Notes: a model not told the origin generated them from the sequence alone. Positions 11,299-23,300 are shown, numbered from the stretch's first letter. The stretch is DNA of 64,000 nt from Symbiodinium natans (GCA_905221605.1 CAJNDS010002338.1:186372-250371); one strand, 5' to 3'. Made by a program: numbers and translations.

Positions 11299-12430
11299 CT
11301 ACTCAGAGAGGATTTGCAGGCGTCCCGCGGGAAGCGCACGGAGCCGGGAGAGCAGGAACTCCTGCACGCCGGCGACGTCCACTTGCATGGGGAAGTGCAC
11401 CTCCGCGTGCTCTTTGCGCTCGCATCTGAATCTAAAGATCAGGTTCTCGAGGTCTATGGTTGAAGGAGGTCTTTAGGCTTTGGTTCTGATTTGGCTTGTT
11501 CACAGTAGAGTTATGGAAGTTCGGCTTCACCCATGAAACCCCAAGCCATCCCCGACAAACAATGTCGCATCATGCCTTGTCAGTGTCGGGTGGAGGCGGG
11601 CTTTTGGGACCACCGCGGCGGTCGACAACCAAAATTCCGCGGGAGACCTGTGGTTGAAGGATTTGGGAGGGACAGCCCAAGAGTCCAACAATCGAGTTGT
11701 TACAGCTTTGTAAATGTAAGTATGTAGCTTGTTCTTTCGAGCATTGCCGGGGAGTGAATCAGAAAAAAAGTGCCGCTGAGGCAACGTTGTCGCTCAGGGG
11801 GAAGTCGTGAGAAGGCTTGAGAAGTGCCGAGACCGACCTATCTCTTGCCCACCCCAGGCTGGACTCAGCATACGCCTGCCGCCTACTGATGAGCCCCTGC
11901 AACCCTCTTGTGGTTCAGGGTAGGATTTGGGATGACTTCGGCGTTTCGGGCTTCACTTTATGGAGTCAAGCGGAAGTGTCATCATTTCTGGGTCGGTAGT
12001 GGCATCGATTGCATGCAGGCAAAGGGGCACTTGGATATTGGCTAGTGTCCACAGTCACTGGCCAACGGTGGAGCTGGTAGAGCCTGACACTGGACAGGCC
12101 AGGAAAAGTGCGCATTTCGGCCAAATTGCTGGCTGTGCTCCTCCTGACTTTGCAACTGGGAGGCTCAGGCTTCAGGTACAGCAAGAGCGTCGTTGGATCA
12201 TGCCTGTAGCTTCACCAGAGGCGAGATGAAAACATGGCTGTAAGAGGTGATCGATTTGGGACACGTCTGACTGTCACTCATGTCAACTCAGGGAAGGGAA
12301 AGCTGAGAGCTTTCGGGGACAAGTTTCTCAACGGACTCAAGTCCCAGAAGCAATGGCATGCCACCCTCGAACCCGCCGATCGTCTCGTAAGCCCGCTCAT
12401 AGAAGCGGGTCGACTGCCAGATGAAGGGAC
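11299..12430 (-). CDS. Nucleoside hydrolase C-terminal exons
   Basis: Exon 12352-12430 ends in GGFEGGMP and joins through a GC donor to HDPTTLLLYLKPEP (12149-12203), giving the conserved HD pair. The last exon, 11299-11453, encodes RCERKEHAEVHFPMQVDVAG then VQEFLLSRLRALPAGR and a TAG stop; the V-D-x-x-x-F pattern followed by a terminal helix matches the end of the family. The connection between 12149 and 11453 is not settled: an exon near 11834-11875 (AYAESSLGWARDR) fits the G-x-x-R-G region weakly, and the last exon's acceptor reads AG-A rather than AG-G. Confidence 0.6.
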
Positions 12431-15400
12431 CTGCCAGGATCTTCAACGGGAGTGCTCTTGGAGAGTCCTCTAACTTACCTTTATTGGTTCAGATCAAGGC
12501 TTCGGACTGGGTAATATATCCTGAGTCGTCTTCCTTACGGATCCTTACGGATTTCTAGGACTTTCAACACGATGGTAACACCTCGTTCGCTGATTTAGTG
12601 CTTTTTTCACTTCGTTCCAAAGCCTCTACTGGCAGAGGCTGTGCAGTTGAGTTCTGTTGGGCGGTTACACCTCAGGGTCAAAGAGAGCCTCAGACCCGAT
12701 GTTTAGGGCTTGTGCCGTTTGGGGTTTGTGGATGCCCCTGCTGTCTTGTAGGCATTGCAAGGCTGCGTGTGCCAGCCCACGCATTCAAACGCGTGAAACA
12801 TCCTGAAGCTGGGCAGGGGCGCCTGCGTCATTCGGAAGGTCTCGCAGAGAGGCGAGGAACTTCGGCGGCAGCCTTCACTCTACGGAGACCGCCCTGAATC
12901 AAGCTCCCAATCAACCAGACCACATCTGACCACTCACCCACTCTGTTTCCTCCCACAAGGACAGTTGGTCTATTGGTCGAGTATGTATACTCAAAGAGGC
13001 ACCAGGACGCCATCGTGACATCCAGCGCGGCCACCTGGATTTTTGGTTCCGAGGTATCTGGAACAAGCCCCAGCTAAACAGTGGATCCGGTAACAGGAAA
13101 TTGCAACAGCCTTTCGATGCATGTCTCGTGCTTTGCTTGCCTGCGTATTGAAGCCAGCAGAGAGCACACGCGCAGCTGCCTGTAGAGTCACTGCATGGAG
13201 GGTCATCCGGTCGCTCACTCACTCACGGCAATCTGAGAAGTCCTCACGTCATGGGTCATCCGGTCATCGTCAAGCACAAGCCCTGGCAAGAGCCTCCGGG
13301 TCATTGGCAATGTTGGCCTGTCGGCATCAGGCTATGGGAAAACCCCAAACCACTAGAATTCACTCGAAGGTGCTCCTCCGACATCGGGCCCACATTCCCA
13401 GGCGCGGCCACGGTGCCACCCATCAAAAACAGATCCTGACGCATGTTTCTGCAAAACTCGGATGAAAGTGCGGGGGCCTCAGGGTTCCCGCTGGGGCTTG
13501 GGACTTGGAGCACATTCTGCACGCCTGTATGCCCTGTCCTCATTTTCTGCAACTCTCCCACATTAAAATTTGCTTCTGCCAGGATGCAGGGCACCTCTCG
13601 GGCAGCTTGGGGTCCAAATTCCTTCGCAGCAGGGCGAAAAGGAGCGAAAGGATTCACGACCAATACAAGGAACGCTGCACATCCGATCGTGGAGATTTAA
13701 GTATTCACGGAAATTTTTTGCAAGATCTGTAGCTGTGACATATAAGCCCTGGGCACCCTATGATGTGTGCTTACACGTGTACAGCCGTGATCATTTCCGC
13801 ACGTCCATCCCATGTATCGCCAGAGCTCCTTGAAATACAGGGAACAATTAGCGAAAAGGACCCCTTGTGAGCAAGCAAACACGTCTGAGACGAGGGTGAG
13901 ACGTCATGGGGCATGGTCAAGAAGCGAGCAAAAAGGCCCAGCCGAACCAAGACCTTCATCCAAACCAAACCGTGGCTCAAGGCCAAGGCCACGTTCGTCA
14001 GGGGCGCAAGGGACACCAGCAGCGGCGCAGGCTGCCAGCTGCGACCTAAGATCCGGAGAAGTTTGTGTCGACCTTGAACTGAGTTTTTGGGAAGCCGGAC
14101 ACAGCAGCACTCGGAAAGGAATTCAAGGTCCCTGCAAATCCCTTCCAAGATCCACGCAGGCGTGCACGATGAACTCCACGGCGCTCACAGAGGTGTTCAC
14201 GGTCGCCCGTGAGTGGGGGAGCCGCACGCCTCCAGAAGCTGATTTCGAAGTGAAGGACGGCGTGTTTAGAAGGGCGGCTTTAGGGCCGGGCCTGCTGGGG
14301 GGTTTTGTAACGTTCGGCTTTGACATTGGAGGCCAAGCCTGCCAAAACTGCTTTCCAGAAACCCTAGACGGCCCCGCCTCCGAGACCGTCCGTGCCATGG
14401 AACTTCGGCCCGCCAAGGTCGTGAAAAGGTTGCGAGATGGGATCCCTGAAGTTTTTTGGGGGGTTGTAGATGCGTGTAGGGCATGTAGTAGAGTGATACC
14501 AGGTGTGTAGGCACCAAGTCGGGAGTCTTGGGGATGTGTCCCAGGGTCTGTGAAAGAATGGCAGAGCCATGCAGGTCCTGGTATTCATGAAACAAAGCAC
14601 ATGCAATTCAGGTACAAGAGATCTTACTTCTGATTTCTCGGACAGTGGCCTGAGTGGGGTGGACAAGCTCACCCTGCTTCGGGCATTGCGCCAGCAAGGC
14701 TGCTTCTAGAAGAATCGCTAATGGCCTCTCAAAGGTTCTGTGAGCTTAGCGCCAGTGAACTCGCAAGCTGAGGATACTGAGGATACATCACCGCGGAAGT
14801 GTCGTTGCAAACATGTACCTGTTGGCACCTAACCGTAAGCCTTGAACCTTGACCCGCGCACCTTGAACCTCAAACCCTCCACGTTAAACTCTAAGCCCTG
14901 AAACCCAAGCCCTAAACGCTAGGCTATAAATGAGCCTTAAGCCCTATACTTCACGCAGGAAGCATAAGCCCTAAACCCTATACTCTACTCATTTTGCATT
15001 CAGGCTGAAGGGTTTAGGCTGAAGGCCAGGGTTAAGGGCAAAGCGCGGTGTAAAGCACTTAATGTTTCCGGTTTAGGGGCAAGGAAGAGGCAAGGGCCAG
15101 GAAGGACATGCGAATCTCAAGCATAGGTGATGACCTTGATCTTGAGGAAGGACATGCGAATCTAGTGCTGAGCCGCCAACCTCTTGTCCACTGACCCTGA
15201 ATTCGAAGAAGCCGAAAAAACCTAAATATTGTGAAACCCTCACACCATCTCGAGCGCATCTCAAACCCCAACCCACAAGAGTCAAGCGTGCCAAGGCTCG
15301 TGGCGCCCAGGAACACAGGGATGTCCTCACGCCCGGCAAGTGCCTGCAGAAACAGGCAACATAATTGGGCCAATTAATGTGAATAACATGACCTACGCTG

Positions 15401-16758
15401 GCAGCAGTCGCTGATCCTCTGCCTCTACGTGAGCTCGCAAAAGTTCTCAGAGCAAACTCTTACATGCTCAGTAGGATCAGTAGGATCAGTAGGATCAGTA
15501 GGATCAGTAGGAACCCCAAAACAACTCCAAAACCAACATATCCAAGCACCAGGATGTCCAAAGCATTCTGCGCCTTGGCAAGCAGTTGGCTTTAGGGGCT
15601 TTATAACTTGGCCATTTGCGGGCTTGCAAGACCCGGCCCGGACCCGGACTCCCGAACCCCGCACCTGAAAAACAATTAGAAATTCTACGTGCCTCGTGGC
15701 TCGTGGCTCCAAATATTATGGGCAATAATGGGTTGGACTCGAACTCTATGCTGTGTCCCGTGACACTCCCAGCTCCCAACTCCGGGTCAAGGGATTCAGG
15801 GATATTTTGGGGGCAGTGGGGCTCTTGGTCCCCAGGTGACGTGCTGTCGGCTGGTCGGGAAACGGGCCTCTCTATGACATCATATGACATCTGTTGTGAC
15901 ATTACTGCGGTCACGGGCTGATGGTACTGTGAGCGTATGTTTCAACCCTTGTTGCAGGGAGGCAAGAGGGCACCCACAGCCTGAGCCCTCAAAGCCTCAC
16001 CGAGGCCCACGGGTGTTTTGCCAGGGAGCCAGCTGCGAAGTATTGTGAAGCGAGCCGAAATTGATACCTTTGGAGCTCCAAGACGCTTCTGAAACCAACT
16101 TGCCCTCCAGCCATTCATTGTCACCCCATGTGCACACGCACCCACCCACGCGCATGTGCACACCCACCATCCACACCCACACCCACCACCCAATGCAAGG
16201 AGGGTATCGCTTGAGTGGCTGGAGTTTCAGTATTAGACGACATTTACTGCTCATGCTCCTCGTGTCAGACTCACATGCCGAACGGCTCCTGCGCTTGCAC
16301 AACCCTGAGCTAGCAGCTAGAAGTAGAGTGTCGCAATAGGAGACAGAGTAGTTAGACAGACAGATAGGCAGTCTAGAGGCTCCAGGCACGTTTGGACCAC
16401 GGCGGCTCAAAATTGTAGACCTTTAGACTTTAGACCTCTGTAAACACACTGCCGACTTGCTCTGACATGCTGCACACCGCCCGAACGTCCAACTCAGGCG
16501 ACGCCAATGCCAACAGCAGCGCGATCGAATCGTCGATTCCTGGCCAAAGGAGGCGGCAAGGGCTTGCGAGGTGAAACAAATCTGCGGTGGTGCTGCCCTC
16601 CCTGCCCTGTAGCTCGAAAAGCTCCAGCTTCGTGAAACCCTAAAACCCTAAACAGCCCCCCCCCCCCCCCCAAGCGGGAAGGCGCCTGGGTCGGTGCTGA
16701 TGATCACGGGCCGCTGCGCTGCCGCGCCGGCCAAGAGGAGCACCCAGAAGGCGAGCAT
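11299..16758 (-). CDS. Inosine-uridine-type nucleoside hydrolase with signal peptide, multi-exon
   Basis: Exons in transcript order: 16686-16758, 16457-16539, 15996-16067, 15300-15343, 14378-14445, 14158-14229, 13979-14045, 13588-13621, 13376-13435, 13294-13317, 13141-13179, 12938-13034, 12352-12430, 12149-12203, then less surely about 11834-11875 and 11299-11453 with the stop: about 350 residues, near the usual 310-350. Family motifs appear in order: STDPGIDDS, AGREDIPVFLGA, HGTDGLGG, SAVEFIV, LAPLTNVALAL, LDPKLPER, LMGGTVAAPGN, EANIANDPE, ARVLSAGF, LDVT, GGMPLHDPT. The enzyme cleaves the N-glycosidic bond of nucleosides using a bound calcium ion. The Asp of GIDD and the His-Asp near the C-terminus are present; the first Asp of the usual DTDPG is Ser. 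The N-terminus is a hydrophobic leader, so the enzyme is probably secreted or vacuolar. Thirteen junctions agree in phase; donors are 8 GC, 3 GA, 2 GT. Confidence 0.85.
13141..14445 (-). CDS. Nucleoside hydrolase catalytic core, seven small exons
   Basis: Seven exons of 24 to 72 bp in this block carry the densest family signature. The join at 14378/14229 restores HGTDGLGGVRLP, the join at 13979/13621 restores NVALALNLDPKLPER, and the join at 13588/13435 restores the length from LDP to MGG exactly. A 24 bp exon (13294-13317, ANIANDPE) is bounded by a 58 bp GA-AG intron and a 114 bp GC-AG intron. Introns of this size with non-GT donors would defeat a standard gene finder, which explains why only fragments are visible as ORFs. 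Confidence 0.8.
14840..15010. repeat. Degenerate telomere-like CCCTAAA cluster in an intron
   Basis: Runs such as CCCTAAACGC, AGCCCTAAACCCTATAC and AACCTTGAACCTCAAACCC form a decayed series of seven-base units related to the TTTAGGG telomere repeat. It lies in the large intron between the fourth and fifth exons of the nucleoside hydrolase gene. Confidence 0.5.
15469..15512. repeat. 9 bp tandem repeat (TAGGATCAG), about five copies
   Basis: The unit TAGGATCAG is repeated without error. It lies inside the 652 bp GC-AG intron of the nucleoside hydrolase gene. Confidence 0.9.
16457..16758 (-). CDS. Nucleoside hydrolase exons 1-2: start, signal peptide and Asp cluster
   Basis: The ATG at 16756-16758 starts MLAFWVLLLAGAAAQRPVII, a compact signal-peptide-like leader with a plausible cleavage after AAA. 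Exon 1 ends in STDP plus one base at a GC donor; exon 2 opens with GIDDSIALLLALASPELDV, which restores the metal-binding DPGxDD motif exactly. The 146 bp intron contains a 15 bp poly-C run. The choice of ATG rests on the leader and on there being no family similarity further upstream. Confidence 0.8.
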
Positions 16759-18489
16759 GTGGCGCGGCTGACGCTCAGCTCTTCCGAGTTGTTTTGTTTG
16801 TTTTCGCGTCTTCGTGCTCTTTCTTTACATTGGCTTCAAAAGTTTGAAGGGTTAAGGTTTTGTGACCGTCTGTGGTTGGCTCAAGGGCCGGGCCATAGGT
16901 GGCAACAAAGGGTGTGCCAAGGCCAAGGCTTCCGGGAATCTCGTTTTGCCGTATGAGCCCTTCTCAAGTTAGAACCGATGTGAGATTCCGTGAGATACTC
17001 CTGCGAGAACTGTCACAAAACTTTGACCACTGATGACCGCTGTAACTGCTCCTTTGCTGCTACGTCTGCACTGTGCATGCGCGCAAAATGTTCTGATTCA
17101 CGCGGACGCTCAGCCATATAACTATAAACCCCGTACATACCCATGCAGCAACATTCCATGCATATCTGCGGGGGCGAGGTCCGTACCGTAACAAAGCCGC
17201 CATCCGTGGGCCGGTCAACGCAAAGGACGGTTCCGCTGGCCTTGGCACACTGATGCACACCGGGGATGTGATGGAATATGACACGCTTTCGGTCTCAAGG
17301 CGTCGCGGAGTGCTGCGACACCAAGGACGGAGTGAAACAGAGGACACCAACAAGCCAAAGTTGCTTTCTTTGAGGAGATTTCCTTGAAGCACGAGGACCT
17401 CTGACATTGCATCGCTCTAAGTGCAAGGCGCCGTTCAGTTCTGGATGGCTCCGGCTGACACTCATCCTGACACCTGAGGCACAGTTTGGATTGAAGGCTG
17501 CAGAAGCTCCAAATGGAAAAAAACGGACGAACTCCAAAACTTTCCAACCCGAAGCTTAAAAACACAACTCACGCCTGCAATCCATCTTGCCCAACTTTGT
17601 AAAAACTACGATTCGGTTTCTGCTCTCTCGGCTCACACAGCCACACAGCTCACACGAGCTCTGCTGAGGACCGTGCCGTCTCCGGGTTTCAGGAAGCTTT
17701 CGTGATGCGAGTGTGACGGGGTTTTCCACACGGAGTAGTCCTCCTGACTTGAACCCAAGCCCGTATTGCGTTCAGCCACCAAAGGGAATAAGAAGGATAT
17801 GCTTAACATTGTTCAACCATTTGTTGTAGCAGTTCAAAGGCAGTTCAAGAGCATGTTCTGCCGGTGAAGCTGGCAGCCAGTTGGCAACATCGAGACTGAG
17901 AAGTTGAGTGATTCTGGCCCTGGGGCAAGCGTTAGCGTCAACAAGTCCAGATACCCCAAAAGGAACTTGTTCTTTACCATTTGGTGTTCTATAAGGATCT
18001 CGAAGCTGCAAACCTCCATCAAGAGCAGCCTAGACGAGGCAATTGAGGCCAGCAGTGCGCTGCAACAGCAGAATGGAGCCCGCGGCACCTGCTTCCTCCA
18101 TCGTGTGGCAAGGAGACGCTCCTGGGCGACTTGAAAGACATTTTGTTTGAGCGTTTTGATCGGGCAAGGTGTGGCAACTTTTGGCTCTGCTGATGCTCAG
18201 CATTGCTTAGCCTCAAGCTTGTTCTTGGCAATTTAATGGCGCCGGGCCGAGTTCAAAGAGAGCTCGGGGGACGAGGAAGCAAATCCATATGCATGCTCTA
18301 CTTTCATTGCACTTCAAAGCTCCGTGGCCCTCAACAGACAGCTCCATGGTTTGGGAACGGTACCAGATCGAGCAGAAAGACTCGCACCATTGTGCCCTGA
18401 ATCCTGAAGCTGCTCCAAAAATCCAAGTTCCCCATTGCAGATGTGAATCCTCCTGACCCTGCAAAGCTCTGAGCCTGGGATGGGAATGA
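16759..18489. other. Stretch with only fragmentary coding character
   Basis: Upstream of the nucleoside hydrolase start codon there is no convincing gene. Segments near 17060-17260 and 17400-17480 (minus) have coding-like codon use but could not be joined. A plus-strand stretch near 18000-18075, following AAG-G, reads SSLDEAIEASSALQQQ and looks like part of a coiled coil. No promoter element is recognisable; dinoflagellate genes generally lack TATA boxes. Confidence 0.3.
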
Positions 18490-18570
18490 TTAGATTAGAG
18501 GGCCCGAGTCCTTCTGGAGCAGGTTGCGGTAGACCTTCAGTGAATCCACATCCTCCCGCATAGGCAGCGC
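18490..18570 (-). CDS. Probable terminal exon, unknown protein
   Basis: Following an AATCAG-G acceptor, 26 codons (ALPMREDVDSLKVYRNLLQK then DSGPLI) run in frame to TAA. The codon composition is GC-ending and the peptide looks like a protein C-terminus. I do not recognise a family. The frame is also open upstream of the acceptor to about 18680, so the exon could be longer. Confidence 0.3.
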   Translation of the reverse strand, partial: ALPMREDVDSLKVYRNLLQKDSGPLI

Positions 18571-19955
18571 CTGATTGGTATGGATACTGGGGTCGCGCAT
18601 TTTATGTCGCGCAGGTGGACTGAGGAGGTTCGTAAATTCCATGTTAGTGAAGATTGCTGAATGCAAAGCAACCCTGGAACTTGCATCATTCCCCTGGAGG
18701 ACTGGGGCGGGCACCATGGCTTGCGAACAAGCGCCACGGCTTAGCCGATGGTCGCTGGTTCTGCCCAGGCCAAGTAATTAAGAGAACGACAGGAAGTCTC
18801 CTTGTCGAGGACTCAAGGGTCTGAAAAAGGGTTCGGGGGCTGTCGAGGGTCCGGAAAGATGGCGTCAAGTGTCTTCTACGTTGCAACTCCGCGCCATGGT
18901 ATAATTGTTTTTGATCGAAGCTAATCTCTTGGCACCTACTCCATGATGCGCTTCATGTTCTCCTTGCTGTGAGCCTGGTGCGGTCGAGGGCGGTGTTCGC
19001 TCCAGTGCTTAGGGTCAAGACGCTCAAGGGCTTGGATCCTCCCTTCATCCGCCTTTCTCCGGCATAGACTGGCGACCCCAAACAAAATGGGACCACAGTT
19101 ACCGCAATTCAAAATTCAAATCCAAGGCCATGCACTCCCAGCGGGTTACACGCGGAGCGAGTCCTGTAAGTGTACGCAGTGCACTTAGTGCACGGACCTC
19201 GACAAAAGCGCGATTTGTGGTTTTGGTTTTTTCGAGTCCGATGGGCGCTGCAAACAACCAAAGCCTACGGAGGTCGAAAAGAGATCGGCTTTGTTACAAA
19301 CCCTATGTGAACACTATTTCAAATTCCTTCATCCGATAATTCCTTTGCGGAAAAGAAAAGGTCATTTTTCGCAGAACTTTCGCGAATCCATCGCGGCACA
19401 GGTTTCTGCTGTTATCCGCATTCTCAAGCTCTGGATCCGTAAGCTTTCGAGGCAAACCAAATTTGAGGGCTGAGGCTTGGGTTTGGGGTTCAGGGCCCAC
19501 CCTCAAGTTGAACAACTCCACCCTCCAAGTGCTCAGTAGCCCTCCCCAAGCAACTACTAATCGGGGAAGAGGCCAGGTCAGGGTTGAGCCTTTGGGGGTA
19601 ATGTTTCCGTTTCACTAGGTTGGGAGTGTATTGCGTCGCAGATCTTCGGCGTCAGCGCTGGTTGCGACGGTTAGCATCGTGTGAGGCGAGGTCTTGGGGT
19701 TTAGAGCCCTTGCAACCATTTATTTACCTAGGTCTGCGGCGCTCTCCTTTTTGCTGTGACGATCGATTTCATGAGTCCTCGATCATGTGGCACAACGCGG
19801 TCCCGACACTGCTGAGCAGAGCTCTGGATGTGGATGTTGCAGAGAGCGAGATTCCGGCCAACTTCAGTCGAGGATCTGCCAGCGCACCGCGGGGCTTGAC
19901 TCGGTCGCCTCTGGGCTTGGTAAGTTCGATTCAGCATTTACCCTTCCCCGTGCAC

Positions 19956-20118
19956 CTTAGCTAGGCGGACGGAGGCGAACGGCACGACGCAACAGTCCAT
20001 GGCAAAGTAGTGCTTCCCGCATCTCACATCATCTCGCTCGCCCAGTTTGCCCTTGTAAGCCGCAAAAGCACGCAGCATTGCAACACAGCTGTCATAGTAG
20101 CCACCGTGCCGCCACCAC
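19956..20118 (-). CDS. Probable internal exon, unknown cysteine-containing protein
   Basis: An exon-like segment bounded by GTGAG-G on the acceptor side and CTAAG-GTGCAC on the donor side encodes 54 residues including RHGGYYDSCVAMLRAFAAYK and CGKHYFAMDCCVVPFA. Its codons and composition look genuine, but the flanking exons were not found and the family is not recognised. It could belong to the same minus-strand gene as the terminal exon at 18490. Confidence 0.35.
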
Positions 20119-20144
20119 CTCACGTTGCAGCAAAGATGTCTTCC

Positions 20145-20380
20145 TCATACATAGCCACGTGTACAGCCATGCATGTGTAGTTACTATGCGTATAGCCATG
20201 CGTATCTATAGCCATGCGTGTGTAGCCATACGCGTAAAGCCATGCGTGTATAGCCACGCGTGCATAGCCATGCGTGTCAAGCCATCCGTCCAGCCATGCG
20301 CGTGCAGCCATGCGTCCGCATAGCCATGCATGCTTTCAGCCATGCGTGCGCATAGCCATGCGCGTCTAGCCATGCGTAGC
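20145..20380. repeat. Degenerate AGCCATGCGTG minisatellite
   Basis: About fifteen copies of AGCCATGCGTG or close variants are separated by 2-7 variable bases (TA, CA, TCA, CGCA), giving units of 14-18 bp. The array reads as pseudo-peptide HGYTRM-type repeats on the minus strand, which is an effect of the repeat. Confidence 0.85.
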
Positions 20381-23300
20381 AAGGCCCGAGTGTGCCCGAA
20401 GCAGAGGGACAACTCCGAACACTTGCAGCACAGGCGCTGATCTTTCAAGAAGCGGCGCAACGAGTACGGGCAGTGGTCGCAGCTGCGCTGCCTCGCAAAC
20501 AAGAGAGGCGAGAGCGGTCCTTTGGTCATTTCTCAAGATGCATTTTTCAAAATGCTACGCATCCAAAACTCAAGGTATCGCGGTGCGTGTACTTAGGGGA
20601 CAGCCTCATGTCCAAGAAAAAACCTACCATACAGGAGGTGACACTCGCATTTAAAACCCCATGTACCTCGGAAACGCGCTAGCGCACCTCTTCACGACAA
20701 TATAACGTGAATGTATTCTATAAGGCGTATAAGGGGTGACGTTGAATTTCAACAGTCACGCAGCCAAAGCTGGCCTCAAATCCCACTCAAGGCCGATGTT
20801 TCAATATGCGGGGGAGAGATTTGGGTTGAGGTTGAAGGGTTGAGGGTTGGGGTTGAAAGCTTGGGATTTGGGCGAGTCCTGCAAACCTTCGGGCCTGTTT
20901 CTGGTGTCCGACTGTCCAACACTTCTAAGATTAGTGCTACCGCGCAGCTAGCGCCATGCTAACGCCACAATGGGGTAAAAGGAGCTGTACTTTGGCGCAG
21001 CCTCATGTCGAAGACATGAAGTTGACACAGATCATGATTCGTGTCCCCTTCTACTAAAAAACAACCAACAGAGGCTTTTTGAGAACTCACTATACGAGTT
21101 CTATGTTATATGAACTTTGGTTTTGTCACAGTTTTGTGGAAAGAACCAGAGATGTCCTGCGAGGCCCACGTGAGACATGGTGCGATTGAGGCTGCATCTG
21201 GCCCAATATCCTGCATACTGGGACTACCCAGTTGCTACCCCGCCTGAGTAACATCTTACCTGTAACATCCCAGGAGTCTTGATGCTTGCGACGACATTTT
21301 GCATTGTCACCTTGCGCTCTGTCGAGCAAATTCCTCGCTGAAACATCCTGCTTGCGTCCCAAGGTCCTCAATTCCTCGGACACCACCAATTTCCCCGCAC
21401 TTTTGCAAGCGCAATCACTATAGAGACCCCTCTTCATCAGCCTCCGAGCAGTTAAGGCGTGGAGGATCGGACCGTTATTAGGATTTGTTTTGGTCAGGGT
21501 TTTGGGCTGCAACTTCGCTTGCATGACCAGGGGAGTCTAACGATTGCAAGGATTTGCACACGGACTGCCCAGTGTGTTCGCTGGGACTTCAATATTTGCC
21601 CAAAAACTGTTTGTATACTGTTTGCCTGCTTAAGGCTGCAAGACCAGGATTGTTTGCGAAGCGGGCCGGGGGAACACGCTGCGCCTTCGCCGTGACAGTG
21701 TCGAGCTCAGCGCCGAGGCACAACCTCGGGTTCTGTGTGCTTTTGAGTGTTGAAGCGAAAACATGTTTGGCACGTGCACACCAAACATGAAGAAACCTGA
21801 AAAATACCACTTGGCAAGAAAACCCCCCCCCCCCCCCCCCGCAACCCCCCGTGACAACCGAACCACAAACACACCAACCAACTAGGACCCCAAACCCCAA
21901 GCCAACACAAACCGGACACAGCCACAAACCCCGAAAGGACCCTGAATGCACATGCGAGAAAAGAGACTGGCACCTGACCGAGAGATCGTAGTCCTCGTAG
22001 CGGACCGAGCAAAAGAGCGCGTGAACCTTCGTCATGGCTTACGGCTTACGGTTGGAGGCTTGGGATTCTCCCCTAAGCCTGAAGCTTGAATCAAGCCCAA
22101 ACTCCCTCTGCCTCAAAGATCCACAAAAGATGGCTCCCATCCTAACGGCCCGCGCCAACCACCGGCATCTCCTATCAAAACACTACTTCGTGGAAGCCCA
22201 AGATTCGATGCAGAGAAGACCGCGATCCCAAGCGTCGTCGTGGCTCAATCACGGCTCGGCTCAGGTGTTCACAACCACGTCGAAACCCTTCCAGGCCACC
22301 TCGTCAACCTTCGAGATGCCTTTGCATTTTCATGTTTTTCGTCATGTGTTGCGGATTCCACAGTGAAAGCCTCCAGCCGTCAGCCAGCTTCATGCCTTTA
22401 CACAACACCCCCCTCCCCCTCCGCCCCCCCTCCCCACTCTACTCCTCATCCTTGCTGGCCAGGAGCCCCCCAAGCGACCAAAGGCTGCCATTCCCCTGCC
22501 CACTGCGAACGGCACATCGCCTGCTGTGGTTACGGGTATTTAGGGCTCGAGCAGGCGTTCGCGTTTAGCTTGGAAAGGGTGCTGGTATATGCGACTTGCT
22601 CCACCCTGACAACTGTGTCAAAACTGGCTTAGGGATGCATAGCGCCTTTGCCAGTGTCGCCGGCCGCCCAGACAAATGTGCAGATTCGCCAAACATTGAG
22701 AGCCGCAACCAAGAATGGCGACCTTCACAAAGCAAGGAAACTATGGGAAATCAAGGGAAACCATCACAAGCCCCTTTGAGACACTTCCGGGGTGAGGCAA
22801 ACTAAGGCAGAGGAAAGCAGTGAAAGGGTGGGGGCCTCACAAACAAAAAGAAAACAAAATAATAAAACAAAAAAAAGGATAGCTTACAGCTTCAGGTCCC
22901 ATCCTCAGACAATACAGGATCCCAATCCATCGGCTCAGGGCACGTGGAGAACTTCGGCGACGTCTTGTCGCGCAGCGCGCGCTTCAGGAGGTCGGCGCCC
23001 AAGGGCAGAGGCGGATTCCTTTGCACAGTCCCTGGATATCAGCTACGAGGCATGATAGCTTTAAATCGCCCCGTTGCTGCCACCGGGCCAACACCGTATC
23101 TGGATCTGCCACAAGTGTCACAAAAGGACTGAGCATGGCCGAGGGTTGCAGACAGGCCAACCGAAACCTTACTCCTTGATTAATGGTCACAGATACAGAA
23201 GCCTGATGAAACTATTAAGTCTTAGCTAAGCTCTGTGAGCCGGGCTTCCGCACCGCGACCTCCAGGCGGTAGCGCAAGTCCGTTCCTTTGCTTGTTGGGG

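Noticed and set aside
12234-12473. 79-codon plus-strand ORF
   Set aside because: It is antisense to a nucleoside hydrolase exon carrying the GGMPL motif.
16860-16885. GGTTGGCTCAAG as a possible spliced-leader insertion
   Set aside because: Only ten bases match the leader end and no ORF follows.
20120-20529. Repetitive minus-strand ORFs (HGYTRMA-like)
   Set aside because: They derive from the AGCCATGCGTG minisatellite.
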